Positions 46,526 to 58,953 of a DNA stretch of 64,000 nt are shown piece by piece (positions within the stretch are counted from its first letter, which is position 1; each line of letters begins with the position of its first letter). Source of the DNA: Podocnemis expansa. Taxonomy: Eukaryota > Chordata > Testudines > Podocnemididae. The stretch is from the NCBI GenBank assembly GCA_007922195.1, contig ML682116.1, forward strand, positions 1,074,433 to 1,138,432, written 5' to 3'. Position numbers and translations under genes: made by a program. The notes under the pieces were generated by a model. That model saw only the letters and a program-made list of their open reading frames with translations, ran no database searches and was not told the DNA's origin.

Positions 46526-46894
46526 GACTATGTCTACAATACAGGGCTCAAGTAAGTAAGGTGACTTAGTGATGCCCCATTTGTTTAAGTTGACTTTATA
46601 AAGCTGACTTAAGCCAGGGGACCCATTTAAAGTCAACTTAATAAAATTGACTTTAAATGCGTCCCCTGGCTTAAGTCAACTTTATAAAGTTGACTGAAAT
46701 GGCTCTAATGCAATAAGGCAACTTTAATGGGCACATTGTGATAAGTCAACTTAAGTCAACTTAACCCTTAAAGTTGACTTTAAAGGCAGGAGTTATTAAG
46801 TCGACTTAAGCAAATGCTTACACAGGCTTAATGAACTCCAAACATGGCCAGGGAGTTGCTTAAGTTGACATAAGCCTCCAGTGTAGATATCACC
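46526..46894. mobile_element. Harbinger MITE related to the 11.6-kb element
   Basis: Ends GACTATGTCTACAATAC and CAGTGTAGATATCACC are inverted. AAT is duplicated on both sides (46,523-46,525 and 46,895-46,897), the same triplet that follows the autonomous copy. The interior shares its subterminal motifs, AAGTTGACTTAA, TTATTAAGTCGACTTAA and AGGAGTTATTAAG, as well as AATGCAATAAG. This makes it a plausible deletion derivative that could have been mobilised by that family's transposase. It is 369 bp and non-coding. Confidence 0.82.
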
Positions 46895-46897
46895 AAT

Positions 46898-47815
46898 GTG
46901 TGAAAATCCTGGCTCCATTTCAAGACAATGGCAAGGCTCCTCCCCACTGACTTGAAAGGCAGCAGCTTCTACCCAATAGCCATGAAAAGCCTGAAAACCT
47001 GCAACATTGAAATAAGTGGCATCTTGTGATTAAAAAGACATGACATTGTCAATTACTTTTTTCACTTACACCAAGTTGTTTGTCTGTTTTCCTAAACTAC
47101 TGTTTACACCCAAAATGTTTAAAATATATCCTCTAGGAATTATTTAGAAGTTCAAATGCCTGTGTTACACAAAAAGAAGTCAAAGACCTGTGTTACTCCA
47201 ACTAGATGACTGGCCTTGGAATGCATGCATCTACAATGGAGCTGAAACCTATTATTATTTATTATTCCTTTGTTTAAACTGTCTTCTTCTAATGATATTA
47301 ACATGGCTTAAGAATGCTTTATTGGTTGTTAGCACAACTCTGCAAAAATTGGCAGTTTCATTTAGAAGAGTTTATGTAAACTTTTTCTTGGGGCTTGATT
47401 AGAGGTAGGATCTAGCCACAACATTTGGACATGGATCAAGGTATGGATTTCAAACCCTTCTCACAAGTAAGATGTTCAGACACAGGATTTTGGTTGGGTT
47501 GAGTTCAATTTACATTTCATTTCTAGCCCTGAGATTTGCTACAAGGTTTAACCTGAAACTCAAAGCAAAACTCTTATGAAGTCACCTCATTTTGCCTGTT
47601 TTCAAGCCCAAGACATTTGGAATTGAGAACTATTTACACAATTAATATTTACCAACAGTTATCACATAATGGTGTTTGTGATGCCACATTTCTTTTCTAT
47701 TCTAACAATACAAAAATATTCTTATATAACAAAGTAACTTGTCCTGGTAAAAGCTGCTGACATTCTAAATAGTGACTGGAGTATAAATCACTCCTTGTTC
47801 ATTGAAAAGTCTGAA
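46898..47815. other. Unassigned DNA
   Basis: AT-rich, unique-looking, nothing supported. Confidence 0.45.
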
Positions 47816-47818
47816 AGC

Positions 47819-48226
47819 CAAGGCTGATCAAAAATTTTCCATCAAATCTATTTGAGAGAAAATTTAATTTTTGACAAACGGTAGCTGCTTCCCATGAAAT
47901 TTTTTCATCGAAAACCAACCAATTATTTTGGCCAAAACACTGGCACATTTCAGTTTGGACAGTCTGCAACAGTGCCTCACAGGAGCTCAGGTTCAGGTTT
48001 CTCAAGTCCCAGTTCTTCCCCCTGATCCAGACTCCCCAGTTAGACTACATCTCCCACACTCCATCAGATTATTCTCAGGACATCCCAACTACAACTCCCA
48101 TGAGATGTCACAGCAGCATTTTCCAAATAAAAATATTTCAGTTTTTGGCAGAAACACTTTGATTTTTCACTGAGAAGTTAAAATTGTCTGTGAAGGAAAA
48201 GAAGCCCATTTTCTGACAAGCTCTTT
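47819..48226. mobile_element. AT-rich hAT-like MITE (GGCTGATCAAAAAT ends)
   Basis: Left end CAAGGCTGATCAAAAATTTT and right end TTTCTGACAAGCTCTTTG are degraded inverted copies of the AGAGCTGGTCAAAAA terminus. The interior alternates AAATTTTT-rich flanks with a C-rich centre containing ACTACATCTCCCACACTCC and ACTACAACTCCCATGAGATG, a combination found in a known reptile repeat. The exact ends and target duplication are not clear. Confidence 0.6.
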
Positions 48227-50045
48227 GGGAAAATCTTTCGATTAATTTGGATTAATTTTGGTTTTATAGGGTGCCATGAAGTCGTGCAAATTTAGTGCAG
48301 CTTAACATTTGACAATGAAAGCTCTGCATGGTTTCTCTTGTACTGAAGTGCAACTGCAGCCCAAAACTGGGGGGGGGGTACTTATGAAATGTTGCTTTGT
48401 GGGTTTCTATATTTATAGCCATTTATATTTTTCCATTCCTTCAAAGTGGCTTTTGCTTAAGCAATGGCCATTCATCCTTTAATACACTAAACGGTTTCAG
48501 TCAATTACATTTTGAGCCTAAACTGTGAGCATGTATCCTCTTATCATGAAACTAAATAAAGCTAATATTGGCATCAACAATTTATCCTTGCTGAATGTTA
48601 CTTTAAAACTTAATCTGATAAACTTCCCTACCACCAGAACTATAGACAACCCCTTCCTTAAAATAAAATAAAAATAAAATAAAATAAAAAACCCTTCCTT
48701 CTCATATACTCCTTGCTGTTTCTTCATCCTGCCTGCGCTACAAGACAAATCAAGTCCAATATTCTGTGTCCACCAGAAAAAGGCACAAAACCTCTGTAAT
48801 CCATCTGATCAATTTGTAAAATACTATTTCCCTGGAGGAGTAGGAGAAGTAAATGGTGTTAACAGACTATCATCTTGCAATAGCATCCAGATAGTGTCAA
48901 TGCAAATGCTATTCTTGTCCTTTGAATGTACAGCCTAAAGAATTTAGCCTTTAGTTTATGCTTTTGAATATTTTCTGGAGGGCAGGAGCCATTCAAAATC
49001 TGGTGCAGATTCTCATCAAACTGAATACAATGGATTTTATTAGAAATCAGTCAAGTACAAACAAAACACCCTATGCAGTCACTCAAACAACAAGCACACA
49101 TTTTGTTTGACTTCCCCCCCCTTGTTGTTGTTGTTGTTCCATTTTCCAAATCAAAATTTAAAGGCCTAAATCTGACCTTCTCACCTGGAGAAACAGAGAA
49201 AGAGCTTAAACAGGGATACCTGGCCAGTCACACTGTTAAAACAAAAATAACCACTACCTTATTTAACAAAACAAGTCACAGCCTAAGAATGGTAAAGACC
49301 TCTTTTTTTTAAAGATCTTAATAGCATATTTTGTGGTTCCCTATGGAATAATTCTCCTTATTCAGAAAAGCACTGTATTAACCATCATAATTTATTTGTG
49401 GCTTCAATAAACATGCATATTCTGTACCACACAGCCATTAAGCTTGGAAATAAACTTCTTATTGATGGGTGAACCTTAAAACATTCAGTTTGGCTCAGAT
49501 AATCATACAAAATTTGAATGTTTATTCAAAATGTCCCAACTTTTTGAGACTCTAACAAAACAAGTACAGTTTTGCTGACAGTCCCTCTTCCCTGCTACAT
49601 GGTTTTTCATTCCACTATACTCTACAAAAACGCCCAAATTCCCTTCCTCTGTGTTGTGGCAATGTGTTACCTTGGGCATTTGTTCAATGACACTACAGCA
49701 TACATAGGCAATGCTCTATCAGTATGAATGTCTAGAATAAAATCCCTGTAATTAAACATTCCTAGAGTCCTTGTGTCCAGCTGTTTTGCATTGCCGCTCT
49801 CTCCCAGTTCCAGCACTGAACGTATGTTTTGATTACAAACATGACAATTCTCCCACTTTATACCTCTTTCTGCATTTTGTCCCATCTTAGTGAGTTGGTA
49901 GTGTTTTTTGATTACTGCAACAGACTAGCCACAAATTCTGCACACAACTAGTACACTGAAATGTCTTATTTTTTATGTTATTCTGTGCTCCCTTCCAAGC
50001 AACCTGGGAGCACATTTCACTTACCTGCTACATGTTGCCTTGTAG
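48227..50045. other. Unassigned DNA with short simple repeats
   Basis: Contains an A/T-rich simple repeat of the AAAATAA type at about 48,658-48,691, a G9 run near 48,371 and a (TTG)n tract at about 49,122-49,138. No gene supported. Confidence 0.5.
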
Positions 50046-50053
50046 ACTGTATG

Positions 50054-50522
50054 CAGAGCTAGATTAACCCAAGGGCTGAAGTTCCAGGCCCCAGCCTGAA
50101 GGCGGGCCCTGGGCTCCAGCCCCATGGCCCTTGCATGATCCACCCCATCCTGCTGGCCTCTTAAGCCCCCACAGTGCCAGGGGGCCCCTGCCAGTATGGG
50201 AGGCCTTGGGGCCAAGGTCCAGACTCCACGCTCCTGCCCCACATTCAGGACACCCCTGGGGACAGGGCAAGCCCTGTTCTCCTACAGGGGTGGGGCTGGC
50301 TGGTACAGTGTGACCTACAGTGTGCACCAGAGGCTGCACCACATGCCAGCAGGTCCCACTGTCCTCGGGAGCAGACCAACCAGCCTGAGGCCAGTATAGA
50401 GAGCAGCCTCTATCCCCAGGGCGCTGCCCAGTGCCTGCCCACCTTCAGGCCACCACGGTGGAGGGCCCCTGTTGTGGGGAGGTCTGGAGCCCTAGGCCAG
50501 GTGGCCCCTTAATCCAGCCTTG
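50054..50522. mobile_element. GC-rich hAT MITE with 8-bp target duplication
   Basis: The left end CAGAGCTAGATTAACCCAAG and right end CCTTAATCCAGCCTTG (inverted: CAAGGCTGGATTAAGG) form a degraded terminal repeat. The flanks ACTGTATG (50,046-50,053) and ACTGTAAG (50,523-50,530) match at 7 of 8. The GC-rich interior contrasts sharply with the flanks and generates meaningless long frames on both strands. Confidence 0.78.
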
Positions 50523-50530
50523 ACTGTAAG

Positions 50531-52602
50531 GTTTCTGAGCTAGGGTTTGTGACATTTGTACTGTGCCCAGCAGAGTGGTGCCCTGCCCTTGTTCACACCT
50601 TTAAGTGCTACCAAAATTTAAATGAATAGTAATAATTTTACAAACTGATTGTGTGTGTCTGAGAGCCACATTATCACTTTTAAAAGGAATGAACTTCCAG
50701 ATCCCAGGAAGTCAGCCTTGCTATTCTATCTAGTTATTGGAGGCCACTCCGCATTTTCTATATTCCCATTTCTGGATAATCCATATACAACTGCAGTTTG
50801 TTTCAGATTTCAAGTACTTATTGCCCCTAAAGTAAACGTGATGGACGAAGTTTAAAATTTATTCCAGAGTGTACAAAGAATGTGTGAAACCACTAATCAT
50901 GATGCTACTTTACAGGAAATCATTACATGACATCATGGGGATCTGTGTGATGAAAAGATTTGAAGCCATACCACACTTATTTGGGCAATTTCTCTTTCAG
51001 CCAGAACTAATTTTTCAGAAAGCATTAGTTCTTGCCAGACAAACTGAGTCTGCTATGGCAGATGCTAAAATAATTGCTTGGGGAGCTATAGACCCAGCCC
51101 AAGCAGTTACTCCATTAAAAATATGATCTCTAAACTGGCATAAGAGCAACAGAGAAGACAGTTGTAATAGAGCACGTCTGACCAGGAGCATAGCTGGAGC
51201 ATCGTCTGGAAACTTCTGGTAACATGGCTGGAATCTGGACTAGCCAGGCCATCCTGGTGACTCAGGGGCCTGACCGGAAAACAGGGGCTGGCTATGCCCT
51301 TGTTTCACAATAGATCTCAGCTGTATATTGCCAACTATAAAGCATAATGAAGCCATGCATCAATGGCAGCTACCACGTCAAATTACACATGGAAATAGAG
51401 CCAGATTAAGGCATGGGTATTCTAGGCCTGTGCCTTCAAACTACATCTCCAGCTCTTGGAGTCATGTGATTCTTTTAGCTCAGTTTACATTAAAACCAAA
51501 GCACCCAATATTTCTAGCCTTAAGTGATTTCAAAGGAAAACTTGAAAGCCTGACCCAAGAATAACCAGTGCAGCAAGTCCACAGGCAACCTGAAGCAATA
51601 GTGTTGAGAAGCATGAACTGCCCTATGCACATCAATGAGGTGTTATGCTTAGCAGAGAGGAGACCCTGTTCCACAGCCCTTGTACTCTAGTAGCCTACCG
51701 ATACCCTGCCACGCCATTTAGATGAAGCAGAATATACAGTAGTTCTCATCCGTCTGTAAAAGCACAGCTACAAGTGTATCACACACACTAACTGGGCCCA
51801 ACAAAGATACTCTTCTATTGAAAAGGAAGCCTTTGACCTACCTAGGCAATTGTAAAATGGCTCACTTACATTTAAAGACTTTTATCTGTGGATTGAACTC
51901 CAGCTGGTGAAAAGGATTTCTGTGAAAGAGCTCAGACAGGATGAGATATACATTGTACAATATGCAGCCCATTTGATGAGTTCCGTATTAAATACAAGTC
52001 AGGGAGTGGAAATACTGCTGCCAATTGTGTGTTTAACTTGCCATCTTCAACAACTGCTATCCACTTGGGAGAGGCTATTAAAAAAATGTGATGTTAACAA
52101 ATCAGTACTGTGTCTACCGAGCAGCTCGAAAGTAGTTTACTAAATATATTCAGGAAGTATGACATTCTCTAACTAGATGACTATCAAAACAGTCCAGACC
52201 TTTCCTACACATTTGTGATGAGTTAGCTCCATGTAGCAGTTAGGTAATAGGTGACACTTGCTCTCTAATTGCTCCTACTGAACTCCAGAACCAGATGCCT
52301 TCATCTCGTTCATGAAACACATTAGAGAGTTGTCTAAACCAAAACTGGTTGCTCAGAGGTGCATGAAATCCTGTTAGTTGCCAGAGGCTTCAGAGCCTGG
52401 CATTATGTTACTGCATATAATGAGTCCAGTTAGCCAAGGGCCAGAAATAATCTCTTCCTTCTATGTCACTTTCTACAATCAGGTGCAGCGCTAGTGCATA
52501 CCAATGTGTTGCCATGCTCAGGTGCCTCATCCGAAGTACAAACTCTGTTGTTGGTTAAAAGCCCATGGAATAAAAGGTGACTTTTTGTGTTGCCATTCTG
52601 TT
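50531..52602. other. Unassigned DNA
   Basis: Open frames are at most 85 codons without domains. No repeat family recognised with confidence. Confidence 0.45.
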
Positions 52603-52610
52603 CTAATTAG

Positions 52611-52792
52611 TAGAGCTGGCCAGAAGAATTATTGGGGGGGGGGGATGCAAAAACAAACAAAACCCACAATACAGAAAGTTTTTACTGGAAGGTTCTTGAA
52701 AAACAGGCAGTGGGGGAAAATTTTCAAAACAGAACATTTTTCCTATTTACCTTTGGATATATATCTATGTAAAGATGTTCTGACAAGCTCTA
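52611..52792. mobile_element. hAT MITE (TAGAGCTGGCCAGAA ends)
   Basis: A 182-bp element with ends TAGAGCTGGCCAGAA and TTCTGACAAGCTCTA, 13 of 15 inverted matches. The flanks CTAATTAG (52,603-52,610) and CTAATTAC (52,793-52,800) match at 7 of 8. An (N-free) G10 run near 52,633 lies inside. It belongs to the same end family as 9648-9755. Confidence 0.82.
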
Positions 52793-52800
52793 CTAATTAC

Positions 52801-54699
52801 AGTGAGTAAAATCTACAACTATCTTTTATGTTACTTATATGATGCTGATCATCATGTCACCAATCCACCTAAATATAATTGGTACCTTGTAACAACCTAC
52901 TTGGAACTTGGAGGAACACAAGCTGCAGAAACAATGACTTGAGAGGATGTACCAGAAAGTCATTCTGTGAGCACACATATAGAATGCTAGTTGCAGTTAT
53001 AGCATCTCAGCAAATATTGCTCTTAATAAATGGCCAGCTTGATTTGACAAGTATGGAGTCCCTTCATGTTATGATTCCAGCATACAGTACACAAAACATA
53101 CCCTCTATTTCAAAGTTCACAAATCCCGGTCTTTTACTCTCTTGTTCTATCACAAGGCAAGCACTGAGTCTGAATGGAGCCTCCCTGCACTACAGTGATA
53201 CAAATATTAAATATAATAAAATGACAGTGTGCATTTGCCTTATAGAAAATGAGAAATACACACACAGAATATGTAACAAGACAGGCTGAAAAAAAATTAA
53301 TAGGATTGCACAGGCTTTTAATTATGGCAGAATGTAGCCAAGAGTTTCTGCAATAAACACCTCACAGTCTAACTCCTATTTAACAAACACATCCCTGGCA
53401 AAGGTAAGGACAGACAGGCTTCAATGAGTCTTTTCTGATCTATATTTGCCTGCTTCTAGTGCAACAAGGGTCATGAGCAAAGCAGCCTAACCACGTCAGG
53501 AATACTGAAACATCTATTTATTTACAAAGGATATCTTCCTTCCTCTGGTTTTTCTCTCCTCCCTTCTTCACTGCCGCAGTCTAACCCTGCCCTGTCTGGT
53601 ACGTGGGTATGTTATTTATCTTAAACCATAACAAACAGAAGTCAACATTCACTAACTGACTTATCTGACAGCTCAGCATTCAGTTTCAAGTTTGATCACC
53701 GTTGGAACTTGATTTCCACAAAGCCCTGCATCAGACTGTGGCAGGTTGCCAGGCCACAAGCAACTTAGTCTTTTAAAAATGGAAATTTGATGGATTTCCT
53801 GAGCTTTTGCATCTCTTTTCATATACGTGTATGTGTATCTATCCTCAATTTATATAGTGGAACCTGCCCAAACAGCACAACCCAAAACAAAGATTCATAG
53901 TTAAGCAAATTTGCCTCTCTGTTACCTTTTCAGCATGAAACTGTATTGGTTTGTACACAACTGAGAGTTGTAGAGTGACTAAATTTCTTTTTCACAAATC
54001 ATCTAGTCTGTTCAGAAACATCCCTTCTATCCCTTTCAGCCCCCCCCCCCCCCATAAGACAAAAAAAATCTTCCTATATATGATTCAGACACTGGTAAAT
54101 CCAACCTAGAGGCATCATCCTTCTTTGCCCTCTAATTAGACTTACATAACACAGAAGGTACTAGCCCAGGTTCCTGCTAAGTTCAGCTACTTCCTGAACT
54201 CAGATGCACCATGGATTCTTTTATTTAAAGGGCCACTGCGATTTATGGATTTTTTTTTCTTTATAGAGCAGACCAAGGACCTCTTGAGGCACATTCCAAA
54301 TGCTGACCTATAACAAAAATAGCATCATTATGTTTCAAGTCATGGATTTTCATTTATGGAAGCATATATCTACACAGGGTATTCTTCAACATCGTTATTT
54401 GAACAGTTTACTCTGCCACAGATGCATTCATATTGGTGGCTATTCCATGAACAGTAGAAACATCTTAATCTCTCAGTATATTGGTTCAATCATCTCAAGC
54501 AAAATCCTGTCTCCAGGGCCTAATCATGCCCCCAAGATCAGCGTGCAAGCAACTTTTCTTCTTTGTTTCCTGCTCTCCACTCCCATTCTTCTGTCAGCTC
54601 ATAACTAAAAGATGCTTGCCATTACCTCCAAAATTCCCCAGTGTCCCAAGTTAGAATTCTTTAGACCACCACGAATTCATCACACTGAATACTCAATAT
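52801..54699. other. Unassigned DNA
   Basis: A C14 homopolymer lies at 54,040-54,053. Frames of 136 (52,879-53,289) and 102 codons (54,300-54,608) show no domain and AT-rich codon use expected by chance. Confidence 0.45.
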
Positions 54700-54924
54700 G
54701 GGTATTTCCACACACACCTTTTAAATCAAAATAAAGCTGGTTATTTCGATTTAAAAATAGTTAGGTTCACACAACATTTCCTCGTACTGAAATGATGAGC
54801 TCTGGGTTTTTTGGTGTGGACCTGTTAAATCTATTTATCTTGAATCAATTCAATGATTTTTATAGTGATTCAATCAGATCACTTCAAGTTAAATCGATTT
54901 AACTGCCTGTGTGTGGACATAGCC
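54700..54924. mobile_element. Short Harbinger MITE, relative of 8759-9275
   Basis: Starts GGGTATTTCCACACACACC and ends GTGTGTGGACATAGCC. Its subterminal ATAAAGCTGGTTATTTCGAT matches ATAATGCTGGTTATTTCAAT in the longer relative, and both share AACTG(C/T)CTGTGTGTGGACA at the right. At 225 bp it lacks about 290 bp of that element's interior. No matching flanking triplet. Confidence 0.75.
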
Positions 54925-56859
54925 ATAGGCTAAGATTAATTGGCTGCACCATGCCACTGCAGCATTGCAAAGCAAGCTGAAAAATGAAGGAATCATTAGG
55001 TACCCAGCTTCACCATTTCCCAGCTGCTTTGCACTACCAGCATGGATTTAGCTTAGTAGAATCATCAAGTAGAAGAGTCAGCCTAGTAAAATCTACCCCA
55101 GGCTCCTTAAGTGTCCCACTCCAGGGAGCTTGTCACATGAGTGGCATGCCAGCATTTCAATGATGGGGCTTTGGGGACTTCCCCAAGAATTTTGCATGCA
55201 TATTAAAGTAGCCCTAAAGATATTATAAAATGTACCAGGGACTGGCTTAGTTACTGGTAGGAAGGGGGGCACATACAAGTGTCATAAAGACATCTTTGGT
55301 GTCCCCATTGCATACTGCACCAAGAGTCAGTCAGCTGTTTTTATAGTTTGCAATTTATGTGGCTACAGGATTTTCAGTTATGTGGTTCTATAAAGGCCAA
55401 ATGCTCAAATTCTCACCAGGCTCAGTAACTAGGGGAGGGCTGAGCTCACACACGAGGAAGAATTCTTCCTCCTAGGCCATAAAGCAGCTGTAAAAATCAC
55501 TCAGTGGAGGCTACTTCAACCCCTTGGCTCTGAAGGCAGGCCAGAGGATCTGTTCAACTAGAAACATTCTGGCTTTACTCCTGCTCCACACGCTTCCTGC
55601 ATGCTGCTAGAAAGGGAGCAGAGTGCTTGACCCAGAGACAGAGCAAAAATTGTCCCGCTGCCCATAATTTGATTTTGCTGTTCTTTACACTGAAATAATA
55701 CCCTCCAAGATGCCTCCACTGTCTAACTGGAGTGATCCTACCATATTTTTCCTATATTACTCAGATATCAGTAGCAAAAGGTCAGTCCTTGAGTCACTTT
55801 CTTACTAGGGCCTTGTTTAGGCAAAGAAGGACTGATTAAACTCTCAGTCAAGACCTTAGGATGTATCCCATAATGATTAATCACGTCAAAAGTACCAGTC
55901 ATCAGAGACAGAGACCAGTCACGTGTACCAACCCCTTCCTGTCTCTTCATAACAGGAAACCTTAGAGACATTCTGAGCCAATGCCCTCTGCTGGTACCCC
56001 AGAAAGCCAGCAGATGTTTACATTGTTAAGTAACAGACTAAAGAATGAATATATGACTGGAAATGAAGTATTTGATTTATTTGGTCTAAAAATTTAGGGA
56101 TAAACATTTAGAAATTGGTGAAATCAGATTTTCAACATTTTTTAAAATAAAAAAGTCCATTTTTCAGTTAAAATTAACTTTTACTTTCAAAACTTGAGCT
56201 AATTATAGCTGAAAGGTTTGTTTAAAAAAAGTTCAAGGTCAAGACTTTTTTTTAATGAAACATTTTGATTGACCCAAACGGATTATTTTTATTCCAGGTT
56301 CCTGAACAGTAAGATGTTGACTTTTTGTTCTGATTCAAATTGGAAATTTTTTCAAGCACCAATCTGAATGATCACAGACAAAGTATTGCTAATACTGTAC
56401 TCTTCTATTACACTTTTCAGCCAAACAGGAATAGAAAATGATAATGATAATTTGTGCTTTACCACAGTGGAGCAACAGAGTCATGCTTTGCGCATAACTC
56501 CCATCTAATCTGTCCAAGAATGGATGCCTTACTAGAAGACGTGATGTAGTCAAACAAGGTATTAGGCAACATGAGTATGAAACAGCATTCTATCCATCTT
56601 TACTGCCGCTCCTCTTATTATATCTGAGAACCTAAAATAGCACATAAAATACCAAAATTACAGCCCCTAGTGAACTTCATGGAGTCTCAGGCACAATGCC
56701 CTTTATGGGATCAGAACACTGCTTGGGGAAGGCTGGGGCTTTTTGGAAGATGGAGTGATAGAACGGATTTGAAAATGAAGAGAGTGTTCAAATGAAGACT
56801 ACCTTTTGTTTCCGAAGGTGGAAGAGGTAATTGAAGGACAGTCATTTTAAACTCATTTT
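54925..56859. other. Unassigned DNA
   Basis: About 56,086-56,360 is rich in AAAATTTT-like motifs and may be a diverged relative of the AT-rich MITEs at 22.9 and 47.8 kb, but has no definable ends. Otherwise nothing supported. Confidence 0.4.
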
Positions 56860-58780
56860 GGACCTATAGGGAGGAATTGGTTGGAAACCTGAAGATTGAA
56901 AATTACTTGGGTGAAAGTGATCATGAAATGATATTCTTCATGATTCTACAGAAAAGAAAGTGAAAGCAGAAGAATGTGGACAATGGACTTCAAAAAGAGT
57001 AGACTTTAACAAGCTCAGAGAACTGATAGGCATGGTCCTACGTGAAGCAAAGCTAAGGAAAAAAGGAATTCAGGAAAGCTGACAGTTTCTCAGACTGACA
57101 AGTTTAAAGGCACAACAGCAAACTATTTTGATCTAAAAGGAATATGGAACAAATAAGAAGTCGTCAATTTGGCTCCGTCAGGAGAGCTTCAATAACTAAA
57201 AAACCAACAAGGGACTCTAAACCTGGACAACTTGCTAAAGATGAGTAACAAAAGAATAGTATGAACCTATAGGGACAAACAAAAGAAAAAAAAGCTCAGA
57301 CATGAGTTATATCTAGAAAGGGGCATAAAAAGCAATAAGAAAATGCTCTATAAATACATTAGGACAAGAGAAAGAAGGAGGAAAGTGTAGGTCCTCTGCT
57401 TTGTGGGGAATGATAGTGAAGAAGGCTGAGATGTCTAACATCTATTTCAGTAGTTCCCAAACTTTTCTCTGCTATGGCATACTTATACCTTTAATTATTT
57501 TGAAACATACCATTGTATGACCTCCAAATGAACTTATACATATTCATGAATCAATTCAGAACTCAAGTAGTTTTTCAAAAAATTCTGTGGCACACCTGTT
57601 CAGGATTGATGACACCAGTGGTGCGCCATGGCCCACCAATTGGGCAACATTGGTCTATTTCCCTTTTTCCCTTCAATCTCCATTAAAGAGGTAAAATTTG
57701 ACTAGATAATTAACACAATTAATATTAATAGCAAGGGAGAAAGAACACGTGCCACAATAGAGAAAGAAGATGTTAAACACTAATTATATAAGTTGAACAT
57801 GTTCAAGTCATCAGGGCCTGATGAAACTCACCAAGAATACCTAAGGAAGTAACTGAAGCAATCTCAAACAGAAGATGAGTGAGGTCTCAGAAGACTACAG
57901 AAAAGTGGAGAACAAAGAGGACCCAGGCAACTACAGATCACTCCGCCTAATGCCAATACCTGGAAAGACACTGGAACAAATTATCAACATATCCATTTTT
58001 AAGCACCTAGAAGATACAAGGGTTGTATGTTATAGTCAACATAGATTTGTCAAAAACAAATAATGCCAAGCCAATCTAATTTTCTTCTTTGATAAGAGTA
58101 GTGGTACAGTGAATGGGATGGAGTCTAGACATGATAGCTATGTTTTAGTAAGACTTTTGACACATTCCTACAGGGAATTCTCACAAGCAAACTAGGGAAA
58201 TGTGGTCTAGATGAGATTATTATAAAGTGGGTGCACAACTGGTTTGAAAAAATTCACAAAGAAAAATTATCAAAAATTTGTTGTCAAACTGAGATGACAT
58301 TTCAGTGGGGTCCAGAAAAGATCTGGCCTTGATTCAGTACTATTTAATATTTTCATTAAAGAATTGGATGATGGAGTTGATAGAGTCCTTAGAAAATGTC
58401 CAGTGGCATCAAGTGGACAGGGATTACAAACACTGTAAAGGACAGGATTACAATTCAAAACCACCTTAACAAAATGAAGAACTGGTTTGAAATCAACAAG
58501 ATGAAATTCATTAAACATAGATGCAATACTACACTCCAGAAGGAAAAATTAAATGCACAAAATTAGAAATAACTGGCTAGGCAGGAGTACTGCTGAAAAG
58601 GACCTGGGGATTATAGTGGATCACTAACAGAAAATGAGTCAACATTATGATGCAATTACCAAAAAAATAAAATAAAATAAAGGCTAATATTCTGGAGGGT
58701 ATTAACAGAACTCTTGTACATAGGACACAAGAAGTAATTGTCCCTCTCTACTCAGCAGTGGTGAGGTCTCTTTTAGAGTA
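56860..58780 (+). pseudogene. CR1 ORF2 remnant, heavily mutated
   Basis: The best stretch is 57,875-58,063, with DPGNYRSLRLMPIPGKTLEQ, HLEDTRVVCYSQHRFVKNK, the conserved finger region of CR1 reverse transcriptase. Upstream pieces such as VDFNKLRELIG and DETHQEYLRK are visible in shifted frames. The catalytic domain downstream is interrupted by stops. It shares this region with copies at 26.7 and 60.5 kb and is about as decayed as the former. Confidence 0.82.
57448..57652. mobile_element. hAT MITE inside CR1
   Basis: Begins CAGTAGTTCCCAAACTTTT and ends CCAATTGGGCAACATTG, inverted copies of a CA(G)TGGTTCCCAAAC-type terminus. The flanks ATCTATTT (57,440-57,447) and GTCTATTT (57,653-57,660) match at 7 of 8. 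CR1 sequence resumes at once on both sides, so the insertion postdates that CR1 copy. 205 bp, non-coding. Confidence 0.85.
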
Positions 58781-58793
58781 CTATGCCCTGTTT

Positions 58794-58953
58794 CCAGAGA
58801 GGTAGCCATGTTATTCTGTGTACAGCAAAAGCAGTGAGAGTTCTGTGGCATCTTATAGACTAACAGATTTCTTCTGGGATCTGTTGGAGCACACAAAAGT
58901 TTATGCACGAAGAAATCTGTTAGTCTACAAGGTGCCACAGGACTCATGTTGCT
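58794..58953. mobile_element. PLE-derived foldback inside CR1 with 12-bp duplication
   Basis: The arms GACTAACAGATTTCTTC and GAAGAAATCTGTTAGTC form a perfect 17-bp inverted repeat inside longer imperfect arms (from about 58,830 to 58,953). The left flank CCAGAGAGGTAGCCATGTTA is the extra segment seen also at 24,191. The host CR1 sequence TATGCCCTGTTT (58,782-58,793) is repeated as TATGCCCAGTTT (58,954-58,965), 11 of 12, and marks the target duplication of a retrotransposition event. Confidence 0.85.
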
